Shown: positions 21,868 through 32,427 of the stretch, piece after piece | How positions within the stretch are numbered: the stretch's first letter is position 1 | Layout of the letters: every line of letters starts with the position of its first letter | Assembly: GCA_012934845.2 (NCBI GenBank) | Contig: WNNJ02001801.1 | Coordinates: forward strand, 248,001-312,000 | DNA length: 64,000 nt | Reading direction: 5' to 3' | DNA from: Pomphorhynchus laevis | Taxonomy: Eukaryota > Acanthocephala > Palaeacanthocephala > Echinorhynchida > Pomphorhynchidae | The notes under the pieces: model-generated | What the model was told of the DNA's origin: nothing | Database searches by the model: none | The model's input: only the letters and a program-made list of their open reading frames with translations | Made by a program: the position numbers and the translations under genes

Positions 21868-23645
21868 GATTTTATCCATATATTTATATTTACTTGATGG
21901 TTTAATTTTTGTTAGGTATGCGTTATGGTTATTATAACATATATATGTATATATTTTTCAGAATATAAGATTAATTAATTTTTCTAATGCACCTTTAATA
22001 TCTGCTAAATCTAGATTTGTATAAAGCGTACTAAAATCGTACGTATTTATATTCTGAAAATTTATTCCTTTTGTCTGTTCTAAAAATTCTTTTGTAGAAT
22101 TAATACTAAAATAGTGTTTTATACCAGTATTAATTTCGATTATCCTACAATATTTTTTAAAATGTGCTTTAATTACTTTAAGTATTTTATTCATATAGAC
22201 AGAAAGTGGTTTTAATGTACATTTAAACGCACTACATATGAACCTAGGTTTTATTGGATTTTTATGTAATTTTGGATTCCAATATAATATAGGTATAGTT
22301 TTATTATCTAATTCAACCTTTATACCCTTTTTATCCATTATAGAACAGTGACTTGTAATAATTGTTTCTAAACTCAACTCACTACGTTCATATGTTGGAT
22401 TTACATTTAAATCATTAGAATTAACCTCTTTCATTAGTATATCATAATAAAGCTTTTTGCATATGAAGACAAAGTTATTACTAGCTTTATCAATAGTTGT
22501 TATTATATAGTTATCCTTTAATTAAGTAAGTTCTTTAAACATATCTTTATTAATTTTATCTTTCCTTTTATAATTGTTTGTTATTTTTATTTTATTTTTA
22601 ATTTTATCAAATATATAATCTTTCCAAATTTTTATCTTAGATATATTCGAGCTTTCACTATTAATCAGCTTACTAAAGTAATCATTTAAGTTATTATATA
22701 ACGAATTGTAAATTTTATTTTTGTCGTTGTTATTATTTAATCTATATTTATACCCTTTTGATAGCAGCTTTCTTAATTCACAATTTTCAATTAATTCTAG
22801 ATTATGGGTACATATATGTTCATTTATTTTATCAAAACTAAGACTTTTACAATTGCATTCTGTTTCCATTATGTTTCTAATATTATCGTTACATATTGAT
22901 TTTAATTCTTTATTATAATTACAAATTTTTCGTTCTAATGGCGATAAGAACTTATGCCTTATTTTAGAAATATATTTACTTAAATCTGATCATATTATTT
23001 CTTTACTTTTAGAATTATTTAAAAGTCTACCTATATTTATGTTATCTATACATTTATTAATGAAATTTATGGTCAGTGTATATATTTTATTGTTATTATT
23101 AACATTTATTGTCCGATAAATACACGACCGCCTAGAAGAGCTGGTTAACGAGGCATTGTACTTTTACAAGTTGAGAAAGCAGCACGATGTGACAAACAAG
23201 ACAAAGACACGGGTGCGAGAATTCACGAAACTATACAGAAATGGGCGCATTTCAGCCGCAATGAGAATTCTAGAAGGAAAGACGGCACAAGGTGTCTTAT
23301 CACCCTTCGAAAAAATCGAAGGTGAAAGATTAGTTAGGGAAATACTGGCAGATCTTCATCCTAATCCAAGGGTAGCTTGTCCAGAGTTATTTCTACATAA
23401 CTCTGGACAGTTATTATGTTTTCTACATTATTTCTTTGTAATATAATTACAAATTTTTCGTTCTAATGGCGATAAGAACTTATGCCTTATTTTAGAAATA
23501 TATTTACTTAAATCTGATCATATTATTTCTTTACTTTTAGAATTATTTAAAAGTCTACCTATATTTATGTTATCTATACATTTATTAATGAAATTTATGG
23601 TCAGTGTATATATTTTATTGTTATTATTAACATTTATTGTCCGAT
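21868..23645 (-). pseudogene. Naiad-like PLE: RT N-terminal half
   Basis: Right of the REL1 LINE the frame ends at NRTI; left of it the same frame goes on as NVNNNNKIYTLTINFINKC. It continues through IRHKFLSPLERKI (about 22940; one in-frame TGA near 22985), then METECNCKSLSFDKINEHI (22869-22522). After a stop near 22523 it reads TKLKDNYIITTIDKASNNFV and then 22434-21958: LYWNPKLHKNPIKPRFICSA and NTYDFSTLYTNLDL. These are the fingers and motif A of a PLE-type RT (the FDFSTLYT motif). Two PLE segments in this range are part of a tandem duplication. Composition is extremely Asn/Lys/Ile-rich, as the AT content demands. Confidence 0.8.
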
Positions 23646-23925
23646 AAATACACGACCGCCTAGAAGAGCTAGTTAACGAGGCATTGTACTTTTACAAGTT
23701 GAGAAAGCAGCACGATGTGACAAACAAGACAAAGACACGGGTGCGAGAATTCACGAAACTATACAGAAATGGGCGCATTTCAGCCGCAATGAGAATTCTA
23801 GAAGGAAAGACGGCACAAGGTGTCTTATCACCCTTCGAAAAAATCGAAGGTGAAAGATTAGTTAGGGAAATACTGGCAGATCTTCATCCTAATCCAAGGG
23901 TAGCTTGTCCAGAGTTATTTCTACA
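22913..23925. repeat. tandem duplication, ~485-bp units with 528-bp period
   Basis: 22913-23397 and 23441-23925 are the same but for one base seen (GGTTAACG against AGTTAACG at about 23138/23666). Each unit holds the end of the Naiad RT region, the TSD and the first ~280 bp of the REL1 LINE. 43-45 bp of other sequence lies between them. The duplication is therefore later than the LINE insertion, and very recent, or an assembly artefact. Confidence 0.9.
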
Positions 23926-26294
23926 GGAACCTTTGAACAGATTTACTACATATCATGACGCAATATCCACAAGCATTGACATAAATGAAATAAGACAGGC
24001 TGCAAAAAAGACACATGGTAGTGCTGGTCCATCTGGAATGGACGCAAATGGCTGGTTGAAAATGCTGCACAACTTTAGCAGAGAATCCGCATTGCTAGCT
24101 GAAAACCTGGTCGATTTGCTATATTGCTCACAATAGAAACAATAAATCAGGGTGAGCTGAAAGCTTTCACTGCAAGCAGATTGATTCCGCTTCGTAAGGA
24201 TATTGGAATACGACCAATAGGGGTTGGAGAGGTATCAAGGCGGATCATTGGGAAGGTTGCTGCGAAACGAGTAAGGGAAGGCCTTGCGAAATCATCTGGG
24301 ATCAAACAACTTTGTATGGGTCAACGTTGCGGAGTTGAAGTAGCTGTGCATTCTATACGAAAGTTGTTCAATGAGTCTAATGATAAATGTGTTTTACTAA
24401 TAGATGCGAGTAATGCGTTTAACAAGGTGAATAGATTGCTGTCTTTACGTCATATTCAATATGTATGTCCCAGTCTCGATAAAATCCTAAACAACACTTA
24501 AAAAAATTCGTTACTCTTAATGGAAGAAGATTTACTAATGTATAAGGAGGGTTTTACGCAGGGAGATTTCTTAGCAATGTTGGCCTTTGGTGCATCCAAT
24601 CTACCATTGATCCACAAGCTAAAAGAACACGCTCAACTAGTCACACATAGATGGTATGCTGATGATGTCAGTTGTGTTGGACAGGCAGAAAATCTCGTTC
24701 AACTATGGAATCTCTTGGACAAAGTAGGACCAATGTTTGGGTTCGAAACAAACAAATCTAAATGTAAGGTCCTAACACATACCTCGAACAGATCTCAGGC
24801 CAACAAAGTGTTTAAACTAACAGTTTAGATGTGATTGACGATGGAACAGTTTTATTGGGATCTCTAATTGGAACCCGGTAGTTTGAAGAATCTTTGTCAA
24901 AACCAAAACTCAGAAATGGAAACATATGATTGAACGACTCCTACAAGTAGCTGAATCAGATGCACAGTTGGTATATTCCGCGTTGACACATTCCATGCAG
25001 TTCAAGTGGACACACTTACTACGCACTGTGAATATTAATCCCTCCTTTTTAAAACCACGAATGCAACAGATATTTCAAAAGCTGCTCCCCTCAATAATCG
25101 GAACCAAGATAATATCTAAAGAAGCTGAACAGATTTCATCTCTCCCATTGAGAAAGGAAGGTTTAGGCGTAGTGGTTCCATGTCATAAAGCAGGAACAGA
25201 ATACGCTAACTCTTACGCGATGTGCACACCATTGATTAATTTCAATCAAGCAAGTGATTTGACCATAACACAATATGCCATTAGAAAAGGCATAGGGGCG
25301 GTACGTGAGCAAATGTACGAAGAAGAGTTGAGAGAGCTTCATGATCAAACGAATGGGAAATAGAAACACTTGCTTCAGTATGCCTCTGAGCGCGGTGCGT
25401 CTTCATGGCTGAGCGGAAAACCGTTTGAAAGCTTTGGATGTCGTATGAGCAGCATTGATTTCAGAGATGCATTATCCATAAGATATAACACACTTCATGA
25501 TGACTGTCCGAACCGATGCGGATGTGGAGCTCTATTTGACTTGGCGCACGTTCTTTCATGCAAAACCGGAGGCCTCACGATCATACGGCACGATATGTTA
25601 CGGGACACCATAGCAGACATCTTGACGGAAGTTTGTCCAGATGTTAGTGTTGAATCTTTACTACAGCCTTTGCCTGATTCTATGACATTTGAAAGAGAAA
25701 CCACCACTCGAGATCCAGAAGCGAGACTAGACATTGCATGCAATTATCTATACGGAGATAGGACGGAGCGATCCTTCATGGACATTTGCTCATTTTACAC
25801 ACTTGCACCGTCCTCTCAGCGAGCATCTAGCAGCGTATATAAATACCACGAAAACCGAAAGATTTCAAAATACGATGAGCGGATTACTCATATTGAAAGA
25901 AGTTACTTCATCCCAGTAGTATTCTCAACGCTTAGTGGTTGCGGAACGAGGGCAAGACAACTGCTGAGAACAATAGCGCATAAACAGTCGGTTAAACATT
26001 GTGAACGCTATGAAGACTGTATATCCAAAATCCGACACAAAATATCCATAATTCTTGCTAAATCAGCTTCACGATGCATTCGGCCCGCACGATCCAGAAT
26101 ACATCATGTTTGTGCAGAAAGGATACCAATCATTAACAATTACCGCTCTAATAACGATATGACTGACTCACTTTTGCACTGGGATATAGGAAGTGAATGC
26201 CTGACATGATTAATAGTGTAAAAATATAAGGGCCTATTTGCGGGCAACCCTTGAAATGTAATTACAGTTTAAATAATTTATTATTAATAAAAAA
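23646..26294 (+). mobile_element. REL1 LINE copy 2, best copy, 12-bp TSD
   Basis: TTATTGTCCGAT is present at 23634-23645 (also 23106-23117 in the duplicated unit) and at 26295-26306. The insert is 2649 bp, 5'-truncated, and ends in an AT-rich 3' UTR (TTTATTATTAATAAAAAA) without a true poly(A) tail. It sits inside the Naiad-like PLE in the opposite orientation. Confidence 0.9.
23660..26209 (+). pseudogene. REL1 ORF: reverse transcriptase and restriction-like endonuclease
   Basis: 23684-24136: pre-RT region (KTHGSAGPSGMDANGWLKML). 24124-24501: RLIPLRKDIGIRPIGVGEVS, CVLLIDASNAFNKVNRLLS (motif A). 24520-24828: KEGFTQGDFLAMLAFG (motif B, usual QGDP is QGDF), RWYADDVSCVGQ (motif C), GPMFGFETNKSKCKVL (motif D). 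24926-25363: thumb. 25370-26209 (279 aa): C50-x-C52, H60, C64, then RHDMLRDTIADILTEVCP, ARLD (D121), SFMDIC (D138) and KYDERI (K167). This CCHC plus PD-(D/E)XK ending is that of R2/R4/Hero-type LINEs, which use a restriction-like nuclease. Four frame breaks; the nuclease frame itself is open. Confidence 0.85.
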
Positions 26295-26379
26295 TTATTG
26301 TCCGATTATAGTATTTTATATTACAATAACTGTCTATTATACAACTCAACCTATCATATTCGTTAATTAATCTTTGATT

Positions 26380-26980
26380 TATTGAAAAATGATATTTTTA
26401 GAAAAACTTCTTATATTTACATAAAGATCTTTTAGCTTATTATCACTTAAAAGTTGTTTTAACATTTCTAATTGTTCATTTATATACATATCTTTTTTAA
26501 TATTTTTAACTCTATTTTTCCTATTCCTTTTATCACCATGACTTCTTGGTTTGCGTTTAACCGGATTATTATAATATAGTTGTTTATTATGTACTATACT
26601 ACTTCTGCCAATTCCTTGTACCACGTCATTCAATCCTAATGGGTACATGGAATTAAGCGTTTTAATCCCAAAATCTTCTCTTTCTCATAGCTTTTGATTT
26701 AATATTGATATGTTTTCTTCGATAATATGTTCTAAAATAAATAATTTACAGTTTTTAATATCATGTCCTATTAATTTCATATGTTTATGAAATATAGTTT
26801 GACTATTATGCTGTATATTATATATGTGTTGCCTAAACCTAGTTTTTAACATTTGATATGTTTTTCCTATATATTGCAATCCACATGTACATTGTATAAG
26901 ATACACTACACCTGCGGTATTGCAGTTACAATTATTATTAATATTTAAAGAAAAACATTTGTGAAATGTTTAATTAATAT
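26380..26980 (-). pseudogene. Naiad-like PLE: N-terminal GIY-YIG endonuclease domain
   Basis: Minus-strand frame 26980-26685: CNTAGVVYLIQCTCGLQYIG (the V-Y-x(n)-Y-I-G core), KTYQMLKTRFRQHIYNI (the conserved Arg region), FHKHMKLIGHD and FILEHIIEEN. A frame change near 26690 leads into FGIKTLNSMYPLGLND, the usual end of this nuclease type (E/K-x-W-I-x-x-L-x-T-x-x-P-x-G-L-N). A basic linker follows (VKRKPRSHGDKRNRKNRVK). The frame then runs, after a stop at 26379, through INEYDRLSCIIDSYCNIKYY into the interrupting LINE at 26306. A single nick by this domain is thought to prime copying. Confidence 0.8.
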
Positions 26981-26985
26981 TAATA

Positions 26986-27800
26986 TTGATTAATTTTTTT
27001 TCATTAATATTTAATGAAAAACATTTAATGAAACATATAGTGATGGTATATGAGAAAGCTTTAACAAGATACCTGCTTTGTAACTACGAATCTCGATAAT
27101 TGTCGGGTGACCACATCAACGGTTTTCGTAGTGATAAGAGAATTGCAAAACCAGTCAGGCCCTTGCAGGGTGTTCTCAACAAGGATACACGGATGGCGAT
27201 GCTGTATTCTCTAAACTTCTCTGCCGCTATATTCAACCTCACACTTGACTCGTTAAGGGAAATGTTGAAAAAACGATGATGTTCTACAGAGCATTGTGCG
27301 TCGAGTGTGGGAAATTTCGGAGAGCAGAAGCTTTTATCTAGAAGACAACAAGGGTCCTTTTTATAAGCTATCCAAGGGTCTTTCTTAAAAATTCCCTTTT
27401 TTGCTAATATTGCACATGATTACGACAAGGTGTTTTAAATGCATTCTTGGATGTAAACACTAGTGGAACTATCTACACCGATGATATATCACTGGATGTT
27501 TCAAAGAGACTCCTTGTCTGATAAAATATTCGAAAACAGAGTGAATAATGTGGTGAATGGGATTGCTAGACGTCTGTCTAAGTTGGGCTTGTCGTAAAAC
27601 CCAACAAAAAGCAATTTCATGTACTACAGATTTCGAAAACAAAAAGGATATACTAAATTATTTGATGCTAGAGACAAATAAAGATGCCTGTATCTATTTT
27701 CGGATATAGGATGCACTTGAAATCGAACATGTCAAAAATATGTTATATTAGTAAAAAAGGAGTAGTCAAAATTTTTAAATACGTAAATAAAAGAAAGTTG
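26986..27800 (+). pseudogene. LINE RT remnant
   Basis: Around 27130-27270 the plus strand reads KPVRPLQGVLNKD, LYSLNFSAAIFNLTLDSLRE, resembling motif B (QG, then P-L-F-N-L-x-L-D). Around 27470 it reads TIYTDDISLDVSKR (YADD-like motif C) and about 27570 RRLSKLGLS and NPTKSNF (motif D, NPxKS). No other domain is seen. Clade unknown; many stops. Confidence 0.55.
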
Positions 27801-27809
27801 TTCAGGCGT

Positions 27810-27889
27810 GCTTGTCCATTTTAAACAAACCCTGATTTGACTGTTTCAAGCAAACCAGGGTTTGCTTGTTTTAAGCAAACCCTGGTTTT
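27810..27889. repeat. short foldback repeat (AAGCAAACCCTGGTTT)
   Basis: AAGCAAACC-type 16-mers occur three times, in both orientations, giving a hairpin AAGCAAACC AGGG TTTGCTT and a second partial one. Confidence 0.75.
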
Positions 27890-27920
27890 CTTGAAAAGGT
27901 CACTGTGAGTCGAAAGCTTG
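27890..27920 (+). ncRNA. degenerate hammerhead-like PLE end
   Basis: CTTGAAAAGGTCACTGTGAG then TCGAAAGCTTGCAAG aligns with the PLE-A motif (CTGAAGAAGGGC...GCCCGAAAGCTTTACAAG), including the sequence after the core. The stem is largely lost. It marks the tail of a vanished PLE. Confidence 0.35.
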
Positions 27921-28038
27921 CAAGAATAAAGAAAAGCTTTTATCATATCCTGTCTATAAAGCCATCATTAATTAAATTTTATAAGTAAAAATAAAAAATT
28001 TAGAATTTTTGAAAAATTTCGTTCGTTTTCTAGTGTGT

Positions 28039-31031
28039 TTAAAAATTATCTTGGTTATTATAATATCTTACAATCGTCCTGATTTCAGATCGTTCTGCAT
28101 TCAGATCGTCAAGCTTTCAGCTTAGCGGTCAACAGGCACATGCACAGTATGTACTTTACGGTTTCATCTTACGGCTTCAGGACTGCTGATTGAACACGGC
28201 AAACAGCGTAGCTGTGCCGGATCCAGCTGACCACCACATTTAATTTGCGGTGAACATGATACATCAGCGGCTTACGTGGAACACAACACTAACCAGGCCG
28301 ACATCGACTCAATTGCCTCAATCCTGTTGTCATTCATCGATCGCTTAACGCCCGTTTTGAAGCGCCATTGCCCCGTTATCCTACGTATCCAGGTGGGGTT
28401 CTCGAGCTTCAGTCGCGCAGACACTCGAAACGGCTCTTGGACATATGAATACTGACCCAACAGCTGAATCAAACTGGGTAGCCCTATTTTACTTTGCAAT
28501 GGCTTGCCTTAGTGTTAGCAGCAAGGGACCAAGAGATAACGACGATACAAGCCTGACTGCAAAGATCAAGCAAGCTACACATACATTCTATGCTATCAAA
28601 CCTTTACTAGGAAACGAGTAACATGAACGGAAGACTAGGAATAACAATGTCTCGAGTATCGTTGGAACATCGTCAAGACCCATCGAGGAGGTGGCGAAGA
28701 TGATAACAAGGAAGGTCGAAGATAGGGACAACAGAAAGGCTATTAGAATTGCTTCAAGAGATGAAAAGCTCGCCCTTTTATCTAACGAAAATGTTCTGAT
28801 GATGTTCCTTAAACATCCACCGAGGAACTTTAATATTCAATCCGGTATATACTCAACAGATCTCCCAGAGGTGATCATAGCAACTTCGGATGACGTTGTC
28901 GCAACGATGCGCTCTTTTTCAAATGGAACGGCGGGAAGTTTTGACGGACTTCGCCCACGTCACCTTTAAGACCTAGTCGGCACAGGAGACACTTGGAGAG
29001 ACACATGACTGATGAAACAGTTGACAAATTTCATCAATACCGTCTTCAAAGAAAATGTACCAAAAACAATTCAGTCGTATTTCTTTGACGCCACTCTACT
29101 GAGTTTCAACAAGAAAGATGGAGGGCTTCGTCACATCGCAATTGGCAATATACTCCGTCGGTTGATGACAAAGACTGACTCGTTACTGATTCGCAATGAA
29201 GCTTCCACATTGCTGAAGCCTTATCAGATCGGCGTAGGAGTAAAATCATGTTGTGAGGCGGCAGGGCACGCCACACGCTTGTTCCTCTCTGAGATTATGG
29301 CGTGCGGGGAAGGCCTGTTAAAGATAGATTTTACTAATGCCTTCAGCAATGCTAGTCATACAACTGTGCTGACAGAAACGACAAGGCACTTTCCCACGTT
29401 ATCTCGCTTTGTTTATTGTTGCTACTCCGGCGTATGTATCCTGCAATACGGCCGAATCACGAGAAGTAGTTCAACAAGGCGATCTCCTTGGCCCGCTATT
29501 ATTCTGCCTAGCCATTAATCCACTGTTCAAAAGACTCATTTCCAGTTTTAATGTGTGGTATCTCGACGACGGCGTTATCGGTGGTCGCACGGAAGACATG
29601 CTATGATATCGAACTACTAACTCAGCTCGGCCCTGAATTCGGGCTATATCTAAACCAAACGAAATGATAATTCATTCTACACTCACCAATCGCTCTTTGA
29701 AAGATTCGCACAATTCTCCCAGGTATAGAGCGCGTGAAGCCGGCTGATGCCACTCTACTGGGTTTCCGCCCTAGCCAGCTCAGAATTCGCTGATAAGTTA
29801 CTATTTGACAAGATATCGCAACTGAAATTGATGGGTAGTCGCTTGGCTGGACTCAACACACACCTTTCATTTTTCTTGCTCCAGAATTTTCTCAGCGCCC
29901 CAAAACTGATGTACACACTCAGATCCACGTTATGCTAGCAAAGCAGTGTTCTCCAGGATTATGATGCTGCTCTGAAGGACTAACTTGAGAAAGTACTTAA
30001 CGTGAAATTATCATCATCTAGCTGGCAACAAGCCACCTTACCGATAACTCATGGGGGTCTAGTCATTTCAAGCGTAACACTCACTGCCACACCAGCTTAC
30101 TTATCGTCTTATTTGACATCGCTATCAGTCGTCCTTAATCTTCTCCCTACAGAACTCCATGACTCATTGCTGTTTGGAACGAAAGAGTTTCACGATAACC
30201 TTGAACATTGGCACTTAATTAGTAAAAGGCAAAGCTCTGGCTTTCGGTGAGAACAACCAAATGATTGGTTCTATCTAATTAACGCAACAGAGCCGAGCAT
30301 TTACCTACTTAGGGAACCACGCAAAAAGAATGGAGCATTCCTACAGGCAGTTCCAATGTCAACGACTGGAACTTTGCTCACAGGCGAAGTCTTAAGAGTG
30401 GCAATCGCCTTACGATTTGGAGCGCCAATATGCCAACCCCACACGTGCCGTCGCGGTGCAGTCGTTGACAGGCTAGGAACGCATGACTTGAGTTGTTCAC
30501 GTTCTGCTGGCCGTTTTGGCCGTCATTTAATGCTGAACAGCATAGTTCAAGATGCACTAAGAAAAGCTCACGTACCGAGCCGCCTTGAACCTCCAGGTTT
30601 AACTCGCTCCGAAGGAAAACGACCGGATAGCGGCACGGTGACCCCGTGGGAACGTGGGCGTTTTGCATTCTTAGACGTGAGATGTGTAGATCCACTGTCT
30701 CCAAGTCATTTATCTACGGCGTTGTCAGGATCAGGTGACGTAGCCACAGAAGCTGAGGAAAGAAAGAAGAAAAAGTAGAGGCCATCATATCCAGTGGCAT
30801 GGATTTCATACCGATAGGTATTGAAACTCTCGGCGCCTTGGGTAGAGGGGATACCGTTTATTTGACGAGCTCGGTAAGCGTCTCCGCCGTCACTGCGACG
30901 AGCCTCGCGCAAAGACGTTTTTACTCCAGAGGATCAGCCTGGCCGTGCAAACCGGCAACGAAGTTTCTATGCTGGTGACGACGGACAGAGAAACTGATAA
31001 CTTTTAACTGTTATTTTTATATATTTATATA
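28039..31031 (+). mobile_element. REL2 LINE, 12-bp TSD
   Basis: TTTCTAGTGTGT at 28027-28038 and 31032-31043 brackets a 2993-bp element. The flanking bases differ just outside, so the duplication is exactly 12 bp. It is less AT-rich than its surroundings. It belongs to a different family from REL1 but shares the nuclease type. Confidence 0.9.
28400..31000 (+). pseudogene. REL2 ORF: reverse transcriptase and restriction-like endonuclease
   Basis: N-terminal part near 28430 (NWVALFYFAMACLSVSSKGP). 28691-28969: HPPRNFNIQSGIY, VVATMRSFSNGTAGSFDGLR. 29012-29518: GGLRHIAIGNILRRLMTK, LKPYQIGVGVKSCCEAAGHA, LLKIDFTNAFSNASHT (motif A). 29409-29606: EVVQQGDLLGPLLFCLAINP (motif B, frame-shifted), VWYLDDGVIGG (motif C, LDD). 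30356-30778: zinc-binding C26, C31, H43, C47, then LNSIVQDALRKAHVPSRLEP, KRPD (P90-D91) and FLDVRC (D107), i.e. a PD-(D/E)XK nuclease; after a frame change, GIETLGALGRG near 30815. This C-terminal layout is that of REL-type LINEs. Several frame breaks. Confidence 0.8.
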
Positions 31032-31130
31032 TTTCTAGTGTGTAAGTTGTACAAATTAATTAATTTTGTTTATGTTTACTATGTCAATTCTATTTTTAAA
31101 TTTATTCATTTTCCGTATTAATCAATGTAA

Positions 31131-32297
31131 ATGAATTTTGTTGAACGAACAATACAAAAAATGCGCAACAATGAACGTATCGGAGCTTTAAAGGAATTTG
31201 GAAAAAGCAGTTTTTCTACAGAAATGATTGCAAAATCAAGCAAATTAGAAGATATAAAGGTAAATTCTGGTACAAAAACTACTGATCAGAAGGTTAGTAA
31301 CTTTTCAATTGTTACTGGAGATAGGGAAGTGCCTTATCTCATCCCAAAATTAAAAAACCTAGCTATTATAAAGATAATCAAGCCTACTGAAAATCACTTA
31401 ATGTTTAACATCTTCTTGCGCCCATTTGCGGATAAACTAACTACTAGAGTGCTTTTTAATTCCATTAAATTCAACGGAACGGAAATTAAAATTTCATTTA
31501 CTACTACCAATTTATTAAAAAGCTACGTAAAATTCTTTTAGTCATCGCTGTTAAAGTTTGGGAGTCTACAGTCAAAACCCATTCTAGCCACGTTGAACAT
31601 TACAAACCTTCCCTGTCATATGGATGACAGCGATGTTGAATTTCTTAAAAAATTGTTAAAAATCTCGAACCTCTGCCCTATTATGGGTAAAATCGGTTAT
31701 CCATTACCCATCGGCTTCTATTCCGTACCCTTGGAGCAAGGGGAAATGCTCTAAAAATCAGCCTGCAACCCTTTTATGGGTTTTAATCTTCGATTCACGA
31801 TTATCAATAAAGAGGAGTACACATACCCTCACTGCAGCTGGTGCCATGAATGGGGGCATTGGTCTACCAGCTGCTGCTTGCCTATGATGCGTGGGGTATG
31901 TGGCTCTCCCACCTGTCAGGCCATGATGTCAGGCGAAAAATGTATGGCTCCCCCATCCTGCTTCAATTGTGGGGGGGGCCATCCTGTCTGGGCAAGGAAG
32001 TGTAGTCATTTCAAATGCTATGGTAGCAAGTTCAGCAAGTCGGCTCTACCGAAGTCAGAACCCTTCGCTCATTCTGCCTCCAGCATAGCGGATGAAGATC
32101 TTATGTGGGTGATTGATCTGCATGTGGATACCGCAATTAATAAAATGGAGGACTTGGTCACTACGGCGCTATCAGCTTTCTGTACGAATCCTGTCCTCCA
32201 AACGTCTACGGCCATTCCAGTATTTAAAAAGAGGGCGCTTCAGCTCATGCCATCCCCGTATCGAGCTCGGCAAATTGCTCAAGGACAAGAAGAATAA
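31131..32297 (+). pseudogene. API ORF1 (copy 3)
   Basis: 31131-31541 is the N-terminal region (NLAIIKIIKPTENHLMFNIF, FNSIKFNGTEIKIS). After a stop and shifts, 31776-32297 holds zinc knuckles YPHCSWCHEWGHWSTSC, CGSPTCQAMMSGEKC and CFNCGGGHPVWARKC. Start chosen because it is the first Met and agrees with the N-terminus reconstructed by alignment to the other copy. RNA-binding gag-like ORF1 of an I/Jockey-group LINE. Confidence 0.8.
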
Positions 32298-32427
32298 ATG
32301 AAATGAATATACTGACCATGGACAAATACAAATACCTACCCTGGAAGGTGCTAGTGGCGTGAATGGATACCTTCCTGTTCCTAGCTCTGCCAAGGTGGAC
32401 AATCTCACATCCAACTAATCCATCACA

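Larger units (their letters stand above)
18921..26985 (-). mobile_element. Naiad-like PLE with N-terminal GIY-YIG, carrying two nested LINEs
   Basis: Reading the minus strand from the right: GIY-YIG nuclease (26980-26380), linker, RT (23640-19450), 3' UTR to 18921. The nuclease comes before the RT, the reverse of Penelope proper. This permuted order is the defining feature of the Naiad/Chlamys PLEs, described as widespread in invertebrates. Two plus-strand LINEs interrupt it (20037-21859 and 23646-26294). Both insertions have flanking target duplications, and in both the PLE frame resumes on the far side. A 485-bp segment spanning one junction is tandemly duplicated. Partial copies of the family occur at 16588, 36190, 47489 and 62215. 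Confidence 0.85.

Noticed and set aside
22980-22990. In-frame TGA in the Naiad-like PLE as a selenocysteine codon
   Set aside because: Some Naiads are reported to use selenocysteine, but this site is not at a recognisable conserved Cys, no SECIS core was found in the 3' UTR, and the copy has other stops.
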